Of a DNA stretch of 64,000 nucleotides, positions 52,443 through 62,211 are shown in pieces. Position 1 is the first letter of the stretch. The number at the start of each line of letters is the position of its first letter. Made by a program: the position numbers and the translations under genes. The notes beneath the pieces were generated by a model. The model searched no databases. It was not told the origin of the DNA and worked only from the letters and a program-made list of their open reading frames with translations. The stretch spans positions 3,581,748 to 3,645,747 of the forward strand of contig NZ_CP036266.1 of NCBI RefSeq assembly GCF_007744075.1. The letters are read 5' to 3'. This DNA comes from Gimesia chilikensis. Its GTDB lineage: Bacteria > Planctomycetota > Planctomycetia > Planctomycetales > Planctomycetaceae.

Positions 52443-54794
52443 GTGTCTCGTACGTTCAATCGCTGTTCGGTCTGGATGGTTGACCATCCCCTGCTGGTAA
52501 CTTTGTTCATTCTGCTGCTGAGTGGAATCGCACTGCTGGGGTACACCATGCCCGAGGAAGTTCGCGACTGGTTCACAGCAAAGCCCGAACCGGTTCCCCA
52601 GGTAGACCAGCAGAAAGCAGACAAGCCGCGCAAGGTTCGGGAAACACCGCCTGATGTCGACCCGATCAGCCTGACCGACGCTGATACGATCCTGGTGATT
52701 GATTCCAATCAATTCTTCACCGCCGACGGCCTCAAGGCCCTGCGGGAGATCGTTGCCGAAATCGAATCGCTGGATTACGTGGAAAGTGTTTTCTGGCTGG
52801 AGGATATTCCCAACCTGAATATCTTCGGCCTGCGGGAACCGATCCTCCCGAATGAGCGGGCCTCCCAGAAACGACTCGATGACGCTAAGGAGAAGGCAAT
52901 CAAGCATCCGCTGGTAGGCGGCCAGCTGTTATCAGTAGATGCGCAGACCATTCTGCTGATGGTAAAATTCAAATGGATGTATGTGACGGACGACGATGCC
53001 TGTACGACCGGATTGAAAGAAGTCGCGAAAAAAGTCGTCACTGAATATCCGGATGTGAAGTTTTCCTTCACGACCACGGGCCGCGTACCCATCTATCTGA
53101 CCGCGGTGCGTACGCATAATGCGAACAAGGTCAAATACCAGGTGATCGGCTATGGGATGATTCTGCTGATGGCCATCATTCTGTTCCGGGGAATCACAGC
53201 AGTGATCATTGTCGCTCTGGCACCGATGTTCGGCGTGTTTCTGACGATGGGGATCATTCAGTTCTTCGATTTCCAGGACAACCCGTTTAACGATGTGGTT
53301 TTGCCGGTTTTGTTGAGTCTGGTAGGGTTAACCGACGGCGTGCATCTCATGGTGCAGATCCGCCGCCATCGGGCTTCTGGTCTATCGGGAAGGGATGCTG
53401 CCCGGCGTGGTATTCAGGAAGTGGGACTGGCCTGCTTTCTGACTTCGGTTACGACGGCCATCGGCTTCGGTTCGCTTTCGCTGGCTCATCATGAGACGGT
53501 CCGCGAATTTGGTTACAGCTGTGTGGTCGGCGTGCTGTTGACTTTCATTGCGGTGGTGACGGTGATTCCCCTGGCCTGCCGCACCGGGCTGGGGCGTTCC
53601 ATTCACGTGGGCTATGGTAAGGGAGTTATCGACAAAAACCTGAACCGGATCAGCGTGATCATCGAAATGGTGTTGAAGCGTGCGGGGTGGATCAGCAAGG
53701 TGGGCATAGGCCTGACGGCGGTACTGATTCTGATTTCGCTGACATTGCGTCCCGATGAACGCCGGGCCAATATGTTGCCCGATGGTTCGGAAGCAGCGAC
53801 TGCCTTGAATCATATGGACCAGGCGATGGGAGGGCTCGAGCATTCGCGGGTCGAAGTGAAATGGTCGGATGAGGTCGAATCGGATTCACCCGAAGTTCTG
53901 GTTGCCATCAGCGAAGTGGATCAACTGCTGAACCAGGAAGCGTTGATTGGTCATCCGATATCGATTGCGAATATTCTCTCAGCGCTACCTGGTGAGGGAC
54001 CTCCTGAAGAGCGGATGTCAATGATCGACCTGCTGCCTCCACCGTTGAAACGGGCGTTTTATACGCCGGAGCGGAACCAGGCGACGGTCAGTTTTCACGT
54101 TCAGGACTTGGGAATTGCTAAATACGGGCCGACCTTCACCCGCATTGAAGAGGGACTGGCCAAGATCGGAAGCCAGCATCCGGAGTTTCAGTTTCAGTTG
54201 ACGGGGTCAGCTGTCTGGCGCTGGCGGAACCTGTATCAGATTGTCGTCGATCTGGCGTCCAGTCTGGGGAGTGCCGCGATTATCATCCTGATTGTGCTGG
54301 CGATCGCGTTTCGTTCATTGCGACTGGGGCTGATCTCCATCATTCCCAACATGTTTCCCCTCGCCGTAACGGGGACCTTCCTGGTCTTTACGGGACAGGC
54401 ACTCGAGATCGTCAGCGTATGTGCGTTTACGGTCTGCCTGGGGATTGCCGTCGACGATACGATTCACTTCCTGACCCGCTTCCGCGAAGAACAGCTCCAG
54501 GTTGAGAGTGATGACGAAGCGATCCGTAAGGCGTTTACAGGGGTGGGAACCGCGTTGATCATGACGACGGTCATCCTGGTCGCCGGCTTCTCGACCGTGA
54601 TCTTCAGCGACATGCGGGATCAGCGAATCTTCGCCATCATGAGTGGCCTGACGATTGGCTCGGCCCTGTTTGGCGATCTCATCTTCCTGCCGGCACTGCT
54701 GGCCCGCTATGCCAAACGTTCGCAGGTGCCTGCGATGGAGGAAGAGGAACTGATTCCCGATGAACCGATGCAAGAGTCGCTGGTACGGGAATAA
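52443..54794 (+). CDS. RND/MMPL-family exporter
   Basis: This 783-residue inner-membrane protein has about 12 helices in two similar halves with large periplasmic loops. LTDGVHLMVQIRRHR and VDDTIHFLTRFREE are the two charged SSD/RND motifs. It resembles MMPL lipid and HpnN hopanoid transporters more than AcrB drug pumps. GTG is the start. No membrane-fusion or outer-membrane partner lies next to it. The ligand is not known. Confidence 0.88.
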   Translation: MSRTFNRCSVWMVDHPLLVTLFILLLSGIALLGYTMPEEVRDWFTAKPEPVPQVDQQKADKPRKVRETPPDVDPISLTDADTILVIDSNQFFTADGLKALREIVAEIESLDYVESVFWLEDIPNLNIFGLREPILPNERASQKRLDDAKEKAIKHPLVGGQLLSVDAQTILLMVKFKWMYVTDDDACTTGLKEVAKKVVTEYPDVKFSFTTTGRVPIYLTAVRTHNANKVKYQVIGYGMILLMAIILFRGITAVIIVALAPMFGVFLTMGIIQFFDFQDNPFNDVVLPVLLSLVGLTDGVHLMVQIRRHRASGLSGRDAARRGIQEVGLACFLTSVTTAIGFGSLSLAHHETVREFGYSCVVGVLLTFIAVVTVIPLACRTGLGRSIHVGYGKGVIDKNLNRISVIIEMVLKRAGWISKVGIGLTAVLILISLTLRPDERRANMLPDGSEAATALNHMDQAMGGLEHSRVEVKWSDEVESDSPEVLVAISEVDQLLNQEALIGHPISIANILSALPGEGPPEERMSMIDLLPPPLKRAFYTPERNQATVSFHVQDLGIAKYGPTFTRIEEGLAKIGSQHPEFQFQLTGSAVWRWRNLYQIVVDLASSLGSAAIIILIVLAIAFRSLRLGLISIIPNMFPLAVTGTFLVFTGQALEIVSVCAFTVCLGIAVDDTIHFLTRFREEQLQVESDDEAIRKAFTGVGTALIMTTVILVAGFSTVIFSDMRDQRIFAIMSGLTIGSALFGDLIFLPALLARYAKRSQVPAMEEEELIPDEPMQESLVRE

Positions 54795-54854
54795 AACTCC
54801 TTTTATTGATGACTTCATGGTTGACGGTTGTTCTTCTAAGTAAACTTAAATAAT

Positions 54855-54883
54855 TTGACGCGGCTGCCGATATAGGGTACTAT
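54855..54883 (+). promoter_or_regulatory. Sigma-70-like promoter of the PSD1/DUF1501/M14 operon
   Basis: TTGACG (54855-54860), 17-nt spacer and TACTAT (54878-54883), leaving a leader of about 85 nt before 54972. Confidence 0.6.
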
Positions 54884-54971
54884 AGAACCTCACCAAAACA
54901 GTTAATTTCACAGCTTTTATGTGATTTAACTCCCGCCCTGAATGTGTTTCCTCTGAAAAAGGAATCCTGCC

Positions 54972-57620
54972 TTGTATATCCGCGCCATCGCTTTCCTGCT
55001 GACGGCTGTTTCTGCCTGTCTCCTCGGGAGTGGATCGAGCTCCGCCGCTGATTCGCGAGTGACTTTTGAAAAAGACATTCGGCCCATTTTTAAGGCGTAC
55101 TGCTTTCACTGTCATGGCGAGGAGAAAGAACTTTCCGGTGCACTGGATGTGCGGTTACGTCGCCTGATTATGAAGGGCGGCGATTCCGGAGAGGCTGTCG
55201 TTCCCGGTAAACATGCAGAGAGCCTGCTGTTTCAGTACGTTGAATCGGGAGACATGCCCCCCGATGAGAAACTGCGACTCAAACCAGAAGAAGTCGCTCT
55301 GATTGCGAAATGGATCGATCAGGGGGCAAAGACAGAGGGGTCGGAACCCGAAGGGGACATCAAGCCGGGCGACTTCCTGATCACCAGCGACGAACGCTCC
55401 CACTGGGCGTTTCGTCCCATTCAGAAAGTTGCTCTGCCCGAACTGCCCCAGTTACAAAAAGAAAATGGAAAGCAGCCAGTCAATCCGGTCGATGCTTTTA
55501 TCGGACGAAAGCTGAAAGCGAACGGCCTCTGGTTTTCTGAAGAAGCAGATCGACTGACGTTGATCAGACGGGCCGCCTTTGACCTGACCGGACTCCCCCC
55601 TGCTCCGGAAGACGTCGATACTTACTTGGCAGACAAGTCGCCTGACGCATACGAAAAGATGATCGATCGGCTGCTGGAATCACCCCACTATGGGGAGCGC
55701 TGGGCACGGCACTGGCTGGATGTTGCCGGCTATGCCGACTCAGAAGGCTACAACGACAAAGACATTATCCGTCCCGATGCCTGGCATTACCGGGATTATG
55801 TGATTCGCTCTCTGAATGCAGACAAGCCCTGGGATCAGTTTATCACCGAGCAGCTCGCCGGCGATGAAATGGTCAAAGCCACGCATGCAACGGCTCAGAA
55901 ACTGGTAGACCAGGATCCCGCGGTCTGTGAGAAGTTGACCGCGACCGGTTACCTGCGGCTGGCTCCCGATGGGACCGGCTCGAGTCCCATGGATCCTGCC
56001 ATCGCACGCAACCAGGTGATTACAGAGACGGTGAAGATCATGTCTTCTTCACTGCTGGGCATGACCGTGGGTTGTGCGGAGTGCCATCATCACCGCTTCG
56101 ACCCGATTCCGCAGGAAGACTTTTATCGTCTGCGGGCGGTGATTGCTCCCGTGTATGACGATCAAAAATGGCGAATGCCTGCCAGTCGACGGGCGGCCCT
56201 GATGTCAGCAGAAGATAAAGCCAAAGCTGCAAAGATGTCAGCGCAGGTCAAGGAACTGGATGCCGAGCACAACAAAGTCAAAGCGGAAGTGACCCAGCTG
56301 ATTGCCGAGCGGGTGCTGAAGGAAGTCCCCAAGGCAGACCGCGAACAGGCGCGCACCGCTTATGAAACCGCGGTTAAAGAACGTTCGAAAGAGCAGGCGG
56401 ATTTTCTGAAACAGAAATACCCGATGCTGGACCTGTTGGTGCCGGGACGCCTGCACCTGTTTTTGGCACGCTTCAAAGACGGAAACGATCTGAAGAAACG
56501 CTATGAGGATATCAAGGCGGAAGCAGACAAGCTGCGGGCGCAGATTCCCAAGCCGGAATACATTCGCGTCGCGACCGAAGACACACAGCACCTGCCTCAG
56601 ACGTTTGTCTTTTATCGGGGGGATATCTCTTCCCCTGAGAAAGATTTGATCGCTCCCGGTGGTCTGACTGTGATTTCTTCTAAAGCAGACAACACGTTTG
56701 AGCTGAATGATCCCCAGCTGCCGACCACGGGACGTCGACTGGCGTATGCCCGCTATCTGACCAATGGAAAGCACCCGCTGGTGGCGCGTGTGTTGATGAA
56801 CCGGTTCTGGATGCATCATTTCGGACAGGCGATTGTCGATTCCACGGGTGACTTTGGTTCCCGGTCTTCCGTCCCCACACATCCCGAACTGCTGGACTGG
56901 CTGGCGGCTGACTTTATGGAACAGGGCTGGCAGCTCAAACGCATCCATCGCCTGATCATGACCTCACGGACTTATAAGCAGACCTCTGCGACCCACTCCG
57001 AACAAGCAGCCGCGATTGACTCTGATAACCGTCTCTACTGGCGCATGACAATGCAACGCCTGGAAGCGGAATCGATCCGCGATGCTATCCTGGCGGTCAG
57101 CGGTGAATTGAACCGAGAGCAGTTTGGTGAGCCAGTACCGGTTGCATTGGCGGACAGCGGCATTATTACGGTCGGCGCTGGTAAAGTATCAAAAGATCGC
57201 CGGGAACTGAAACGTTCCATTTACGTGCAGGTCCGGCGGACACAGCCGGTGACAATGCTGAATGCCTTTGATGCCCCCAGCATGGAGCCTAACTGCGAGC
57301 GACGGGTCTTTTCGACAGTGGCAACACAGTCACTGGCGCTGCTCAATAGTGAATTCATGCGGAATCAATCTGAGGCCTTTGCTAAGCGAGTACTCACCAC
57401 GGCAGGGAAAGACGCCGACGATACTAAGCTAATCAAGACAGCCTGGAAGCTGGCTTTAAGTAGTGAGCCTTCCCCGGCTGAACTGCAGGCGCTTGAGAAA
57501 AACTTCGCGCTGCAGTTGAAAGAATATCAGACAAAGAAAGCCAAACAGCCTCGGGAGGAAGCACTGGCTGCCGTCTGTCATGTGCTGTTTGGAACCAACC
57601 AGTTTCTGTATGTGGAATAA
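54972..57620 (+). CDS. PSCyt1-DUF1549-DUF1553 cytochrome protein
   Basis: This 882-residue exported protein is the standard planctomycete fusion of PSCyt1 (haem motif CFHCH, about 40-45), DUF1549 (RLTLIRRAAFDLTGLPP) and DUF1553/PSD1 (NRFWMHHFGQAIVDSTGDFG). The family is greatly expanded in planctomycetes and is coupled with DUF1501 proteins; the reaction is unknown. A coiled region (415-480, ELDAEHNKVKAEV) is inserted between the two domains. The start is a TTG. The partner DUF1501 gene follows after 61 nt. Confidence 0.92.
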   Translation: MYIRAIAFLLTAVSACLLGSGSSSAADSRVTFEKDIRPIFKAYCFHCHGEEKELSGALDVRLRRLIMKGGDSGEAVVPGKHAESLLFQYVESGDMPPDEKLRLKPEEVALIAKWIDQGAKTEGSEPEGDIKPGDFLITSDERSHWAFRPIQKVALPELPQLQKENGKQPVNPVDAFIGRKLKANGLWFSEEADRLTLIRRAAFDLTGLPPAPEDVDTYLADKSPDAYEKMIDRLLESPHYGERWARHWLDVAGYADSEGYNDKDIIRPDAWHYRDYVIRSLNADKPWDQFITEQLAGDEMVKATHATAQKLVDQDPAVCEKLTATGYLRLAPDGTGSSPMDPAIARNQVITETVKIMSSSLLGMTVGCAECHHHRFDPIPQEDFYRLRAVIAPVYDDQKWRMPASRRAALMSAEDKAKAAKMSAQVKELDAEHNKVKAEVTQLIAERVLKEVPKADREQARTAYETAVKERSKEQADFLKQKYPMLDLLVPGRLHLFLARFKDGNDLKKRYEDIKAEADKLRAQIPKPEYIRVATEDTQHLPQTFVFYRGDISSPEKDLIAPGGLTVISSKADNTFELNDPQLPTTGRRLAYARYLTNGKHPLVARVLMNRFWMHHFGQAIVDSTGDFGSRSSVPTHPELLDWLAADFMEQGWQLKRIHRLIMTSRTYKQTSATHSEQAAAIDSDNRLYWRMTMQRLEAESIRDAILAVSGELNREQFGEPVPVALADSGIITVGAGKVSKDRRELKRSIYVQVRRTQPVTMLNAFDAPSMEPNCERRVFSTVATQSLALLNSEFMRNQSEAFAKRVLTTAGKDADDTKLIKTAWKLALSSEPSPAELQALEKNFALQLKEYQTKKAKQPREEALAAVCHVLFGTNQFLYVE

Positions 57621-57681
57621 GCGGGAAATGACGCCCGTTTCCTGACAGAATATAAATATCGATCTCCAGAGGGAGTCTCTC

Positions 57682-59136
57682 GTGTCTCAATTTATCAATC
57701 AAAACTCCGCCAGTTCTCGCCGTCACTTTCTGGCCCAGAGTGCCTTTGGCGTCTCCTCACTGGCACTGGCCTCGCTGTTAAACGACGAACAGCTGCTGGC
57801 GGCTCCGGAAAAGCCGGCTCTGGAAGAGAAAACGTACGATCTGCTGCCGAAGCAGACCAGCCATCCAGCCCGCGCCAAATCGATGATCTCAATTTTCTGC
57901 GGTGGTGGACCGAGTCACCTGGATCTGTTCGATCGAAAGCCGACACTCGACAAGTATGCGGGCAAGAGATTTCCCGGCGACGGAATCAAATACGATAACG
58001 CCGGTCAGGCGACTTCGATCATCATGCCCTCTCCCAACACGTTTGAGAAGTGTGGTGAATCGGGGATGGAGATCAACACCGCCCTGCTACCCCACCTGGG
58101 AGAGATTGTTGACGATATCACGCTGATTCGCTCTATGCAGCTGCCCAATATTCGGAATCACGTGGCCGGCATGCGGGCCATGACCACCGGTCGAGGGCGA
58201 GAAGGCTGGCCTTCGCTGGGGAGCTGGATCACTTATGGTCTGGGAGCCGAGACACAGAATCTGCCGGCGTTCGTAGCGATTACGATTCCCCGCAACCCGG
58301 TCGGCTCACCGTACTGGGACAGCCGCCATTTACCTTCGATTTACCAGGGAACCGTGGTCAGCAAGTCAGAGCCGCGGATTGCGAATCTGAATCCGATACG
58401 CGAACTGCGCGGCAAGCCCCAGTCAAATCAGTTGGATCTTCTGAAAGAGTTGAACCAGATCCATCAGCAGCGTCATCCCGGCGAAGACGATCTGGCAGCT
58501 CGCATTGCCAGCTATGAACTGGCGGCCCGGATGCAGACCGCAGCGACCGAAGCGCTCGATCTGACTAAAGAGACTGAAGCCACCCATCAGATGTATGGAG
58601 CCGATGATCCGGTGACCAAAGAATTCGCAGATGCCTGTATGCTGGCCCGTCGATTCGTGGAACGTGGCGTCCGTTTCGTGCAGATCTGGAATTACGCCTG
58701 GGACATGCACGAGAATATCTTCGCTGCACTGGAATCCCGTTGTAAAACCTGTGATAAGCCGTGTGCAGCCCTGGTAACCGATTTGAAGAATCGGGGACTG
58801 CTGGATTCCACGATGGTCCAGTGGGGCGGCGAAATGGGACGTCTGCCTGTCATTCAGGACCGCGGTAAAGGCAAGAAACCGGGACGCGACCATAACACGG
58901 AAGGTTTCAGTATCTGGATGGCCGGTGGCGGCATCAAAGAGGGGCACATTCATGGAGCGACAGATGACTTCGGCCATCGGGCGGTTCAAGATGTGGTGAC
59001 CCAGCATGACTTCCATGCGACGCTGCTGCATCAGTTCGGTCTGAACTATGAAGGCCTGAATTTCGAACATAACGCCCAGTCAGTGGCACTGGTCGAACCC
59101 GGTCAGGGAAAGGTGGCGTCTGGCATCCTCAAGTAA
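57682..59136 (+). CDS. DUF1501 Tat-exported protein
   Basis: This 484-residue protein of the sulfatase-like alkaline phosphatase fold (DUF1501) begins with a twin-arginine signal, SSRRHFLAQSAFGVSSL. FCGGGPSHLDLFDRKP is the family motif near the N-terminus; GRDHNTEGFSIWMAGGG is near the C-terminus. It partners with the preceding PSD1 protein in planctomycetes. GTG start with GGGAG 6 nt upstream. Confidence 0.92.
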   Translation: MSQFINQNSASSRRHFLAQSAFGVSSLALASLLNDEQLLAAPEKPALEEKTYDLLPKQTSHPARAKSMISIFCGGGPSHLDLFDRKPTLDKYAGKRFPGDGIKYDNAGQATSIIMPSPNTFEKCGESGMEINTALLPHLGEIVDDITLIRSMQLPNIRNHVAGMRAMTTGRGREGWPSLGSWITYGLGAETQNLPAFVAITIPRNPVGSPYWDSRHLPSIYQGTVVSKSEPRIANLNPIRELRGKPQSNQLDLLKELNQIHQQRHPGEDDLAARIASYELAARMQTAATEALDLTKETEATHQMYGADDPVTKEFADACMLARRFVERGVRFVQIWNYAWDMHENIFAALESRCKTCDKPCAALVTDLKNRGLLDSTMVQWGGEMGRLPVIQDRGKGKKPGRDHNTEGFSIWMAGGGIKEGHIHGATDDFGHRAVQDVVTQHDFHATLLHQFGLNYEGLNFEHNAQSVALVEPGQGKVASGILK

Positions 59137-59161
59137 TCCCCTTGCGCAACAGGGAGCGTCG

Positions 59162-60421
59162 ATGCAAACAGCTGGTTATCGTCAGAGTAGTCTGATTCTG
59201 TCACTGTTATTACTGGTTCTTCCTGTAGAAGCTGGTGAGCTGGTCGTTACAGCTGACTTTCCGGGAGGCTCGGCTGAGGTTCTGAAAGTCGATCAGCGTA
59301 CGCGTTCGATTACCGTGCGTCCTGCCGGAGATCCACAGTTTGGCTGGCCCTGCTGGTGGTATTTCAAAGTCTCCGGCGTTAAACCAGGTGAAACGCTGAC
59401 TGTTTCGGTCGATGCGAGTACTCTCAAACAGGCAAACGGCTCGAAGCTGTCTGCCAACTGGGCTCTGCCCGAGCGGGCGGCGTTTAGTCCCGATGGGAAG
59501 TCCTGGAAACAGACTGGTTCTGGAACCAGGGAGAAGGACCACAGTCGCTGGACACAACAGGTAGATGCCGAACAAGCCTGGTTTGCCTGGGGCCCTCCAT
59601 TTGTGCCCTCGGATGCACAGACACTGGTTGATCGCCTGAGCCAGAAATATGATTATGTGACGGCATTTGAATTATGCAAAACCCGCGCTGGGCGCAGTGT
59701 GCCTGCGCTGGCGGTGAGCCCGGATGGGAAACATTCCGACGATCGCATGGTGATCTGGGTTCAGGCCCGCCAGCATGCCTGGGAAACAGGGGGCAGCTGG
59801 GTTGGGCGTGGCTTCATTGAATGGGCTGTGAGCGATGATCCTCTGGCGGTGGCTTTGCGGGAAAAGGTCGTTATCTACTACGTTCCAATTATGGATATCG
59901 ACAATGCGGCGACCGGGAATGGCGGCAAGAACCAGGTCCCCCACGATCATAACCGTGACTGGTCTGAGATGCCCCGCTGGAACGCAGTGCAGGCAGCCAT
60001 GAAGGCGCTGAAACAGTTCGACAAGCAGAACCGACTGGTGATGTTTGTCGATCTACATAACCCCGGTGCCAGTTCGAAACAGCCGTTTTTTTATATTGCG
60101 CCTCCTGAACTGAATACTCAGCGAAGAAAAGCACTGCAAGATGCTTTTATTGCAGTCTGTCGCGAGGAGATGCAAGAGCCTCTGAAGCTCGATCGAAGTA
60201 CACCCTCGACGGGACCAAAGTACGACAAACACTGGAAAGAGATCTCCAGTAACTGGGTACGTAGTGCCACCCGCGAACATGTCGTGGGAATTACGCTCGA
60301 GACCTGCTGGAATACGCCCCACAGTCACCCGCAGGGTTACATGACTGTGGGACAACTACTGGGTCGGGGGATCGCCCGCTATCTGAAACAGGATCCTCGC
60401 CAGTCCCCTGCTCTGGATTGA
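59162..60421 (+). CDS. M14-family zinc carboxypeptidase, exported
   Basis: This 419-residue protein has a signal peptide (cleavage near VEAGE), an N-terminal beta domain and a C-terminal M14 domain. QARQHAWETGG holds the zinc-binding HxxE, VDLHNPG the third ligand His, HDHNRDW a substrate strand and ITLETCW the catalytic Glu. The protein most resembles the AGBL/cytosolic carboxypeptidase-like branch with the beta domain in front. It is the third gene of the PSD1 operon, starting 25 nt after DUF1501. Confidence 0.88.
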   Translation: MQTAGYRQSSLILSLLLLVLPVEAGELVVTADFPGGSAEVLKVDQRTRSITVRPAGDPQFGWPCWWYFKVSGVKPGETLTVSVDASTLKQANGSKLSANWALPERAAFSPDGKSWKQTGSGTREKDHSRWTQQVDAEQAWFAWGPPFVPSDAQTLVDRLSQKYDYVTAFELCKTRAGRSVPALAVSPDGKHSDDRMVIWVQARQHAWETGGSWVGRGFIEWAVSDDPLAVALREKVVIYYVPIMDIDNAATGNGGKNQVPHDHNRDWSEMPRWNAVQAAMKALKQFDKQNRLVMFVDLHNPGASSKQPFFYIAPPELNTQRRKALQDAFIAVCREEMQEPLKLDRSTPSTGPKYDKHWKEISSNWVRSATREHVVGITLETCWNTPHSHPQGYMTVGQLLGRGIARYLKQDPRQSPALD

Positions 60422-60432
60422 GCCAGAGCAGG
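60407..60432 (+). terminator. Hairpin overlapping the stop of the M14 gene
   Basis: CCTGCTCTGG and CCAGAGCAGG form a perfect 10-bp stem with a 6-nt loop that includes the TGA stop. The following tail TTATCTAGCTCTTAG is only partly T-rich, so termination is plausible but not strong. Confidence 0.45.
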
Positions 60433-60481
60433 TTATCTAGCTCTTAGTTTCATCCTGTCTGTGGAAGCCTCAAACCACAGT

Positions 60482-61570
60482 TTATGAAGCGGAGTCCAGT
60501 TTTTCGAACACGGCTTTCATCAGCAGTGGGAGTACGACGGTGGCATCAGAATAGACTTCCGCGAACCGACCGCCATCCTGGGGTGAAAGGAATTTGCCCC
60601 AACTGACTCCTTCAGAATAAGTGCATCCAGAGAGACCTCCCCAGTGAACCGGTTCGGGGCAGATACGAATGCCATAGCGGAAGCGGGGCTCTTTCCACTC
60701 TGTGCCCAGGCGGTAGTTGGCAATTTCGTAATACGGGGCAACCTGCTGTGCCCAGTTACGGGGAACTCCCCCACCAATGGTAAAGATGCCGAAGGTAACG
60801 GCATCCCGCATCAGGCGGGCATATTCCTGCAGGTCGAGAAACGGGTTGAAGCTGGGGAGTGCGGTGAGAATTTCTTCCTGTTCGAGCTCTTCCAGAGGCT
60901 TGCCTGATTTGGCGATCAGTTCGGACATGGCCCAGGTGGAGACGTCGAGGCCGATTTCACTGTCAGTGAAGGCGGGGATGAAAACAGGCACATTCTGCTC
61001 ATATGCACTGCGGAGGATGCCGCGTCCGTCGTTGATTTCGGAGAGCCGCTGACCGAGTGCCCGGCAGAGACGGGCCGAAGACCAGACGCCATCTTCGGGC
61101 TGGGATTCCCTCAGGACCGAGCGGACCAGCTTTTCGACGTTATTCAGATTCGACTCCATTTCCAGGGTGTCGTAAATCCGGTTGTAGCCTTTTTTGTAGA
61201 GTGTTTCGTCGGAATCCGTGGGGTTGTACTGGTAGTGGACCAGGCCGATCGATTCGGTGAGACCGTGGGCAATCAGGGCACCAGTGGCGACGACGGCATG
61301 CACGAGGCCACGGTCAATCATGTCACAGATGATGCTGCCCTGTTTGGCGACGGTCATGGCACCGGAAAGAGTGAGGACGACTTTGCATTCAGAGTCTTGT
61401 GCCATATCCAGCAGAATGTCGTAGGCATCCCCCAGGCGTCTGCCCGAGAACGCGGTTGCAGACATGGCCTGCAGCAGTTCGCCAAACGAATTGACACTCG
61501 ACAGGTCCAGGCTTTTCAGTGGTTTTAAGCCGTCTCCTCGACCGTCGTGGAACTCTCGATCTCCACTCAT
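60482..61570 (-). CDS. Deoxyhypusine-synthase-family protein
   Basis: This 362-residue protein has the NAD- and spermidine-binding fold of deoxyhypusine synthase. The catalytic Lys of the eukaryotic enzyme (K329, in SWGK) is kept as K326 in EGVSWGKF. The neighbouring HH of GGGVAKHH is replaced by NW here (GGGVPRNW), as in many bacterial members. Bacteria lack eIF5A, so this group may make homospermidine or modify another amine. It follows speD on the same strand after a 221-nt gap. Strong Shine-Dalgarno AGGAAG upstream. Confidence 0.88.
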   Translation of the reverse strand: MSGDREFHDGRGDGLKPLKSLDLSSVNSFGELLQAMSATAFSGRRLGDAYDILLDMAQDSECKVVLTLSGAMTVAKQGSIICDMIDRGLVHAVVATGALIAHGLTESIGLVHYQYNPTDSDETLYKKGYNRIYDTLEMESNLNNVEKLVRSVLRESQPEDGVWSSARLCRALGQRLSEINDGRGILRSAYEQNVPVFIPAFTDSEIGLDVSTWAMSELIAKSGKPLEELEQEEILTALPSFNPFLDLQEYARLMRDAVTFGIFTIGGGVPRNWAQQVAPYYEIANYRLGTEWKEPRFRYGIRICPEPVHWGGLSGCTYSEGVSWGKFLSPQDGGRFAEVYSDATVVLPLLMKAVFEKLDSAS

Positions 61571-61628
61571 GATTCACTCTTCCTTCGTGAGTTGATGCGG
61601 GGCGCAAAAAAAGAAAACAACGCTCAGT

Positions 61629-61671
61629 CAGGTGCGCTCCTTGTCTGAATACAGACTTCAAAGCGCACCTG
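61629..61671. repeat. Nested inverted repeat between speD and the DHS-family gene
   Basis: CAGGTGCGCT and AGCGCACCTG (61629-61638 and 61662-61671) form a 10-bp stem enclosing a second stem GTCTG/CAGAC. Read on the minus strand it comes 58 nt before the DHS-family start and a T-rich stretch follows 14 nt later. It might be a terminator after speD or a leader control element. Confidence 0.5.
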
Positions 61672-61791
61672 GCATGATGCGATGTTTATACCGTAATTCA
61701 ACGCCTTTCAGATTTCCAGAGTGGGAACGGTTTATCAGCTGTAATCAATAGATACAGGAGTGGTTCCCGTCAGGAACTTTCAGGTGGGAAT

Positions 61792-62211
61792 TTACAGAGC
61801 AACAACCTGATCCGCTTCGCAGTGGGAACCGGCTGGTTCCTGAAGCGCAGGTTGCCCATTTGGAATGGGGAACCGGGGCATTTCGAGAATGCTGACGTCA
61901 CCCAGATCGACTTCTTCCCGAATGTAACGGAGAACGTCATTCGGATCAGTATTGCCGCAGGTGAAGACGTCGAGAGCGATTAAGCCCAGGTCGGCGTAAC
62001 AGTGGGCTGAGCAGTGGCTTTCATCAAGAAGGCACATCGCGGTGAAGCCCGGTGCTGAATTATGACCAAAGTGATATCGTACCTGTGAGATCACAGTAGC
62101 ACCAGCACGGGTAGCTCCACGTGCCATGGCTTCCAGAATCAGTTGGTCGTTTAGACAAATGTCCCGCGAGACATTACGACAATCAATGAGAAGATGTCTT
62201 CCTTTATGCAA
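61792..62211 (-). CDS. speD: S-adenosylmethionine decarboxylase proenzyme
   Basis: This 139-residue pyruvoyl enzyme makes decarboxylated AdoMet for polyamine synthesis. The self-cleavage site is the Ser of LLDESHCSAH; the catalytic His (SAH) and the Cys of FTCGNTDP are both in place. It has the short SpeH/SpeD form. The start is TTG at 62211, 8 nt after GGAGGG; an out-of-frame ATG at 62216 is only 3 nt after the same Shine-Dalgarno. It is preceded by a good promoter and lies upstream of the DHS-family gene. No spermidine synthase was found in this window. Confidence 0.9.
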   Translation of the reverse strand: MHKGRHLLIDCRNVSRDICLNDQLILEAMARGATRAGATVISQVRYHFGHNSAPGFTAMCLLDESHCSAHCYADLGLIALDVFTCGNTDPNDVLRYIREEVDLGDVSILEMPRFPIPNGQPALQEPAGSHCEADQVVAL

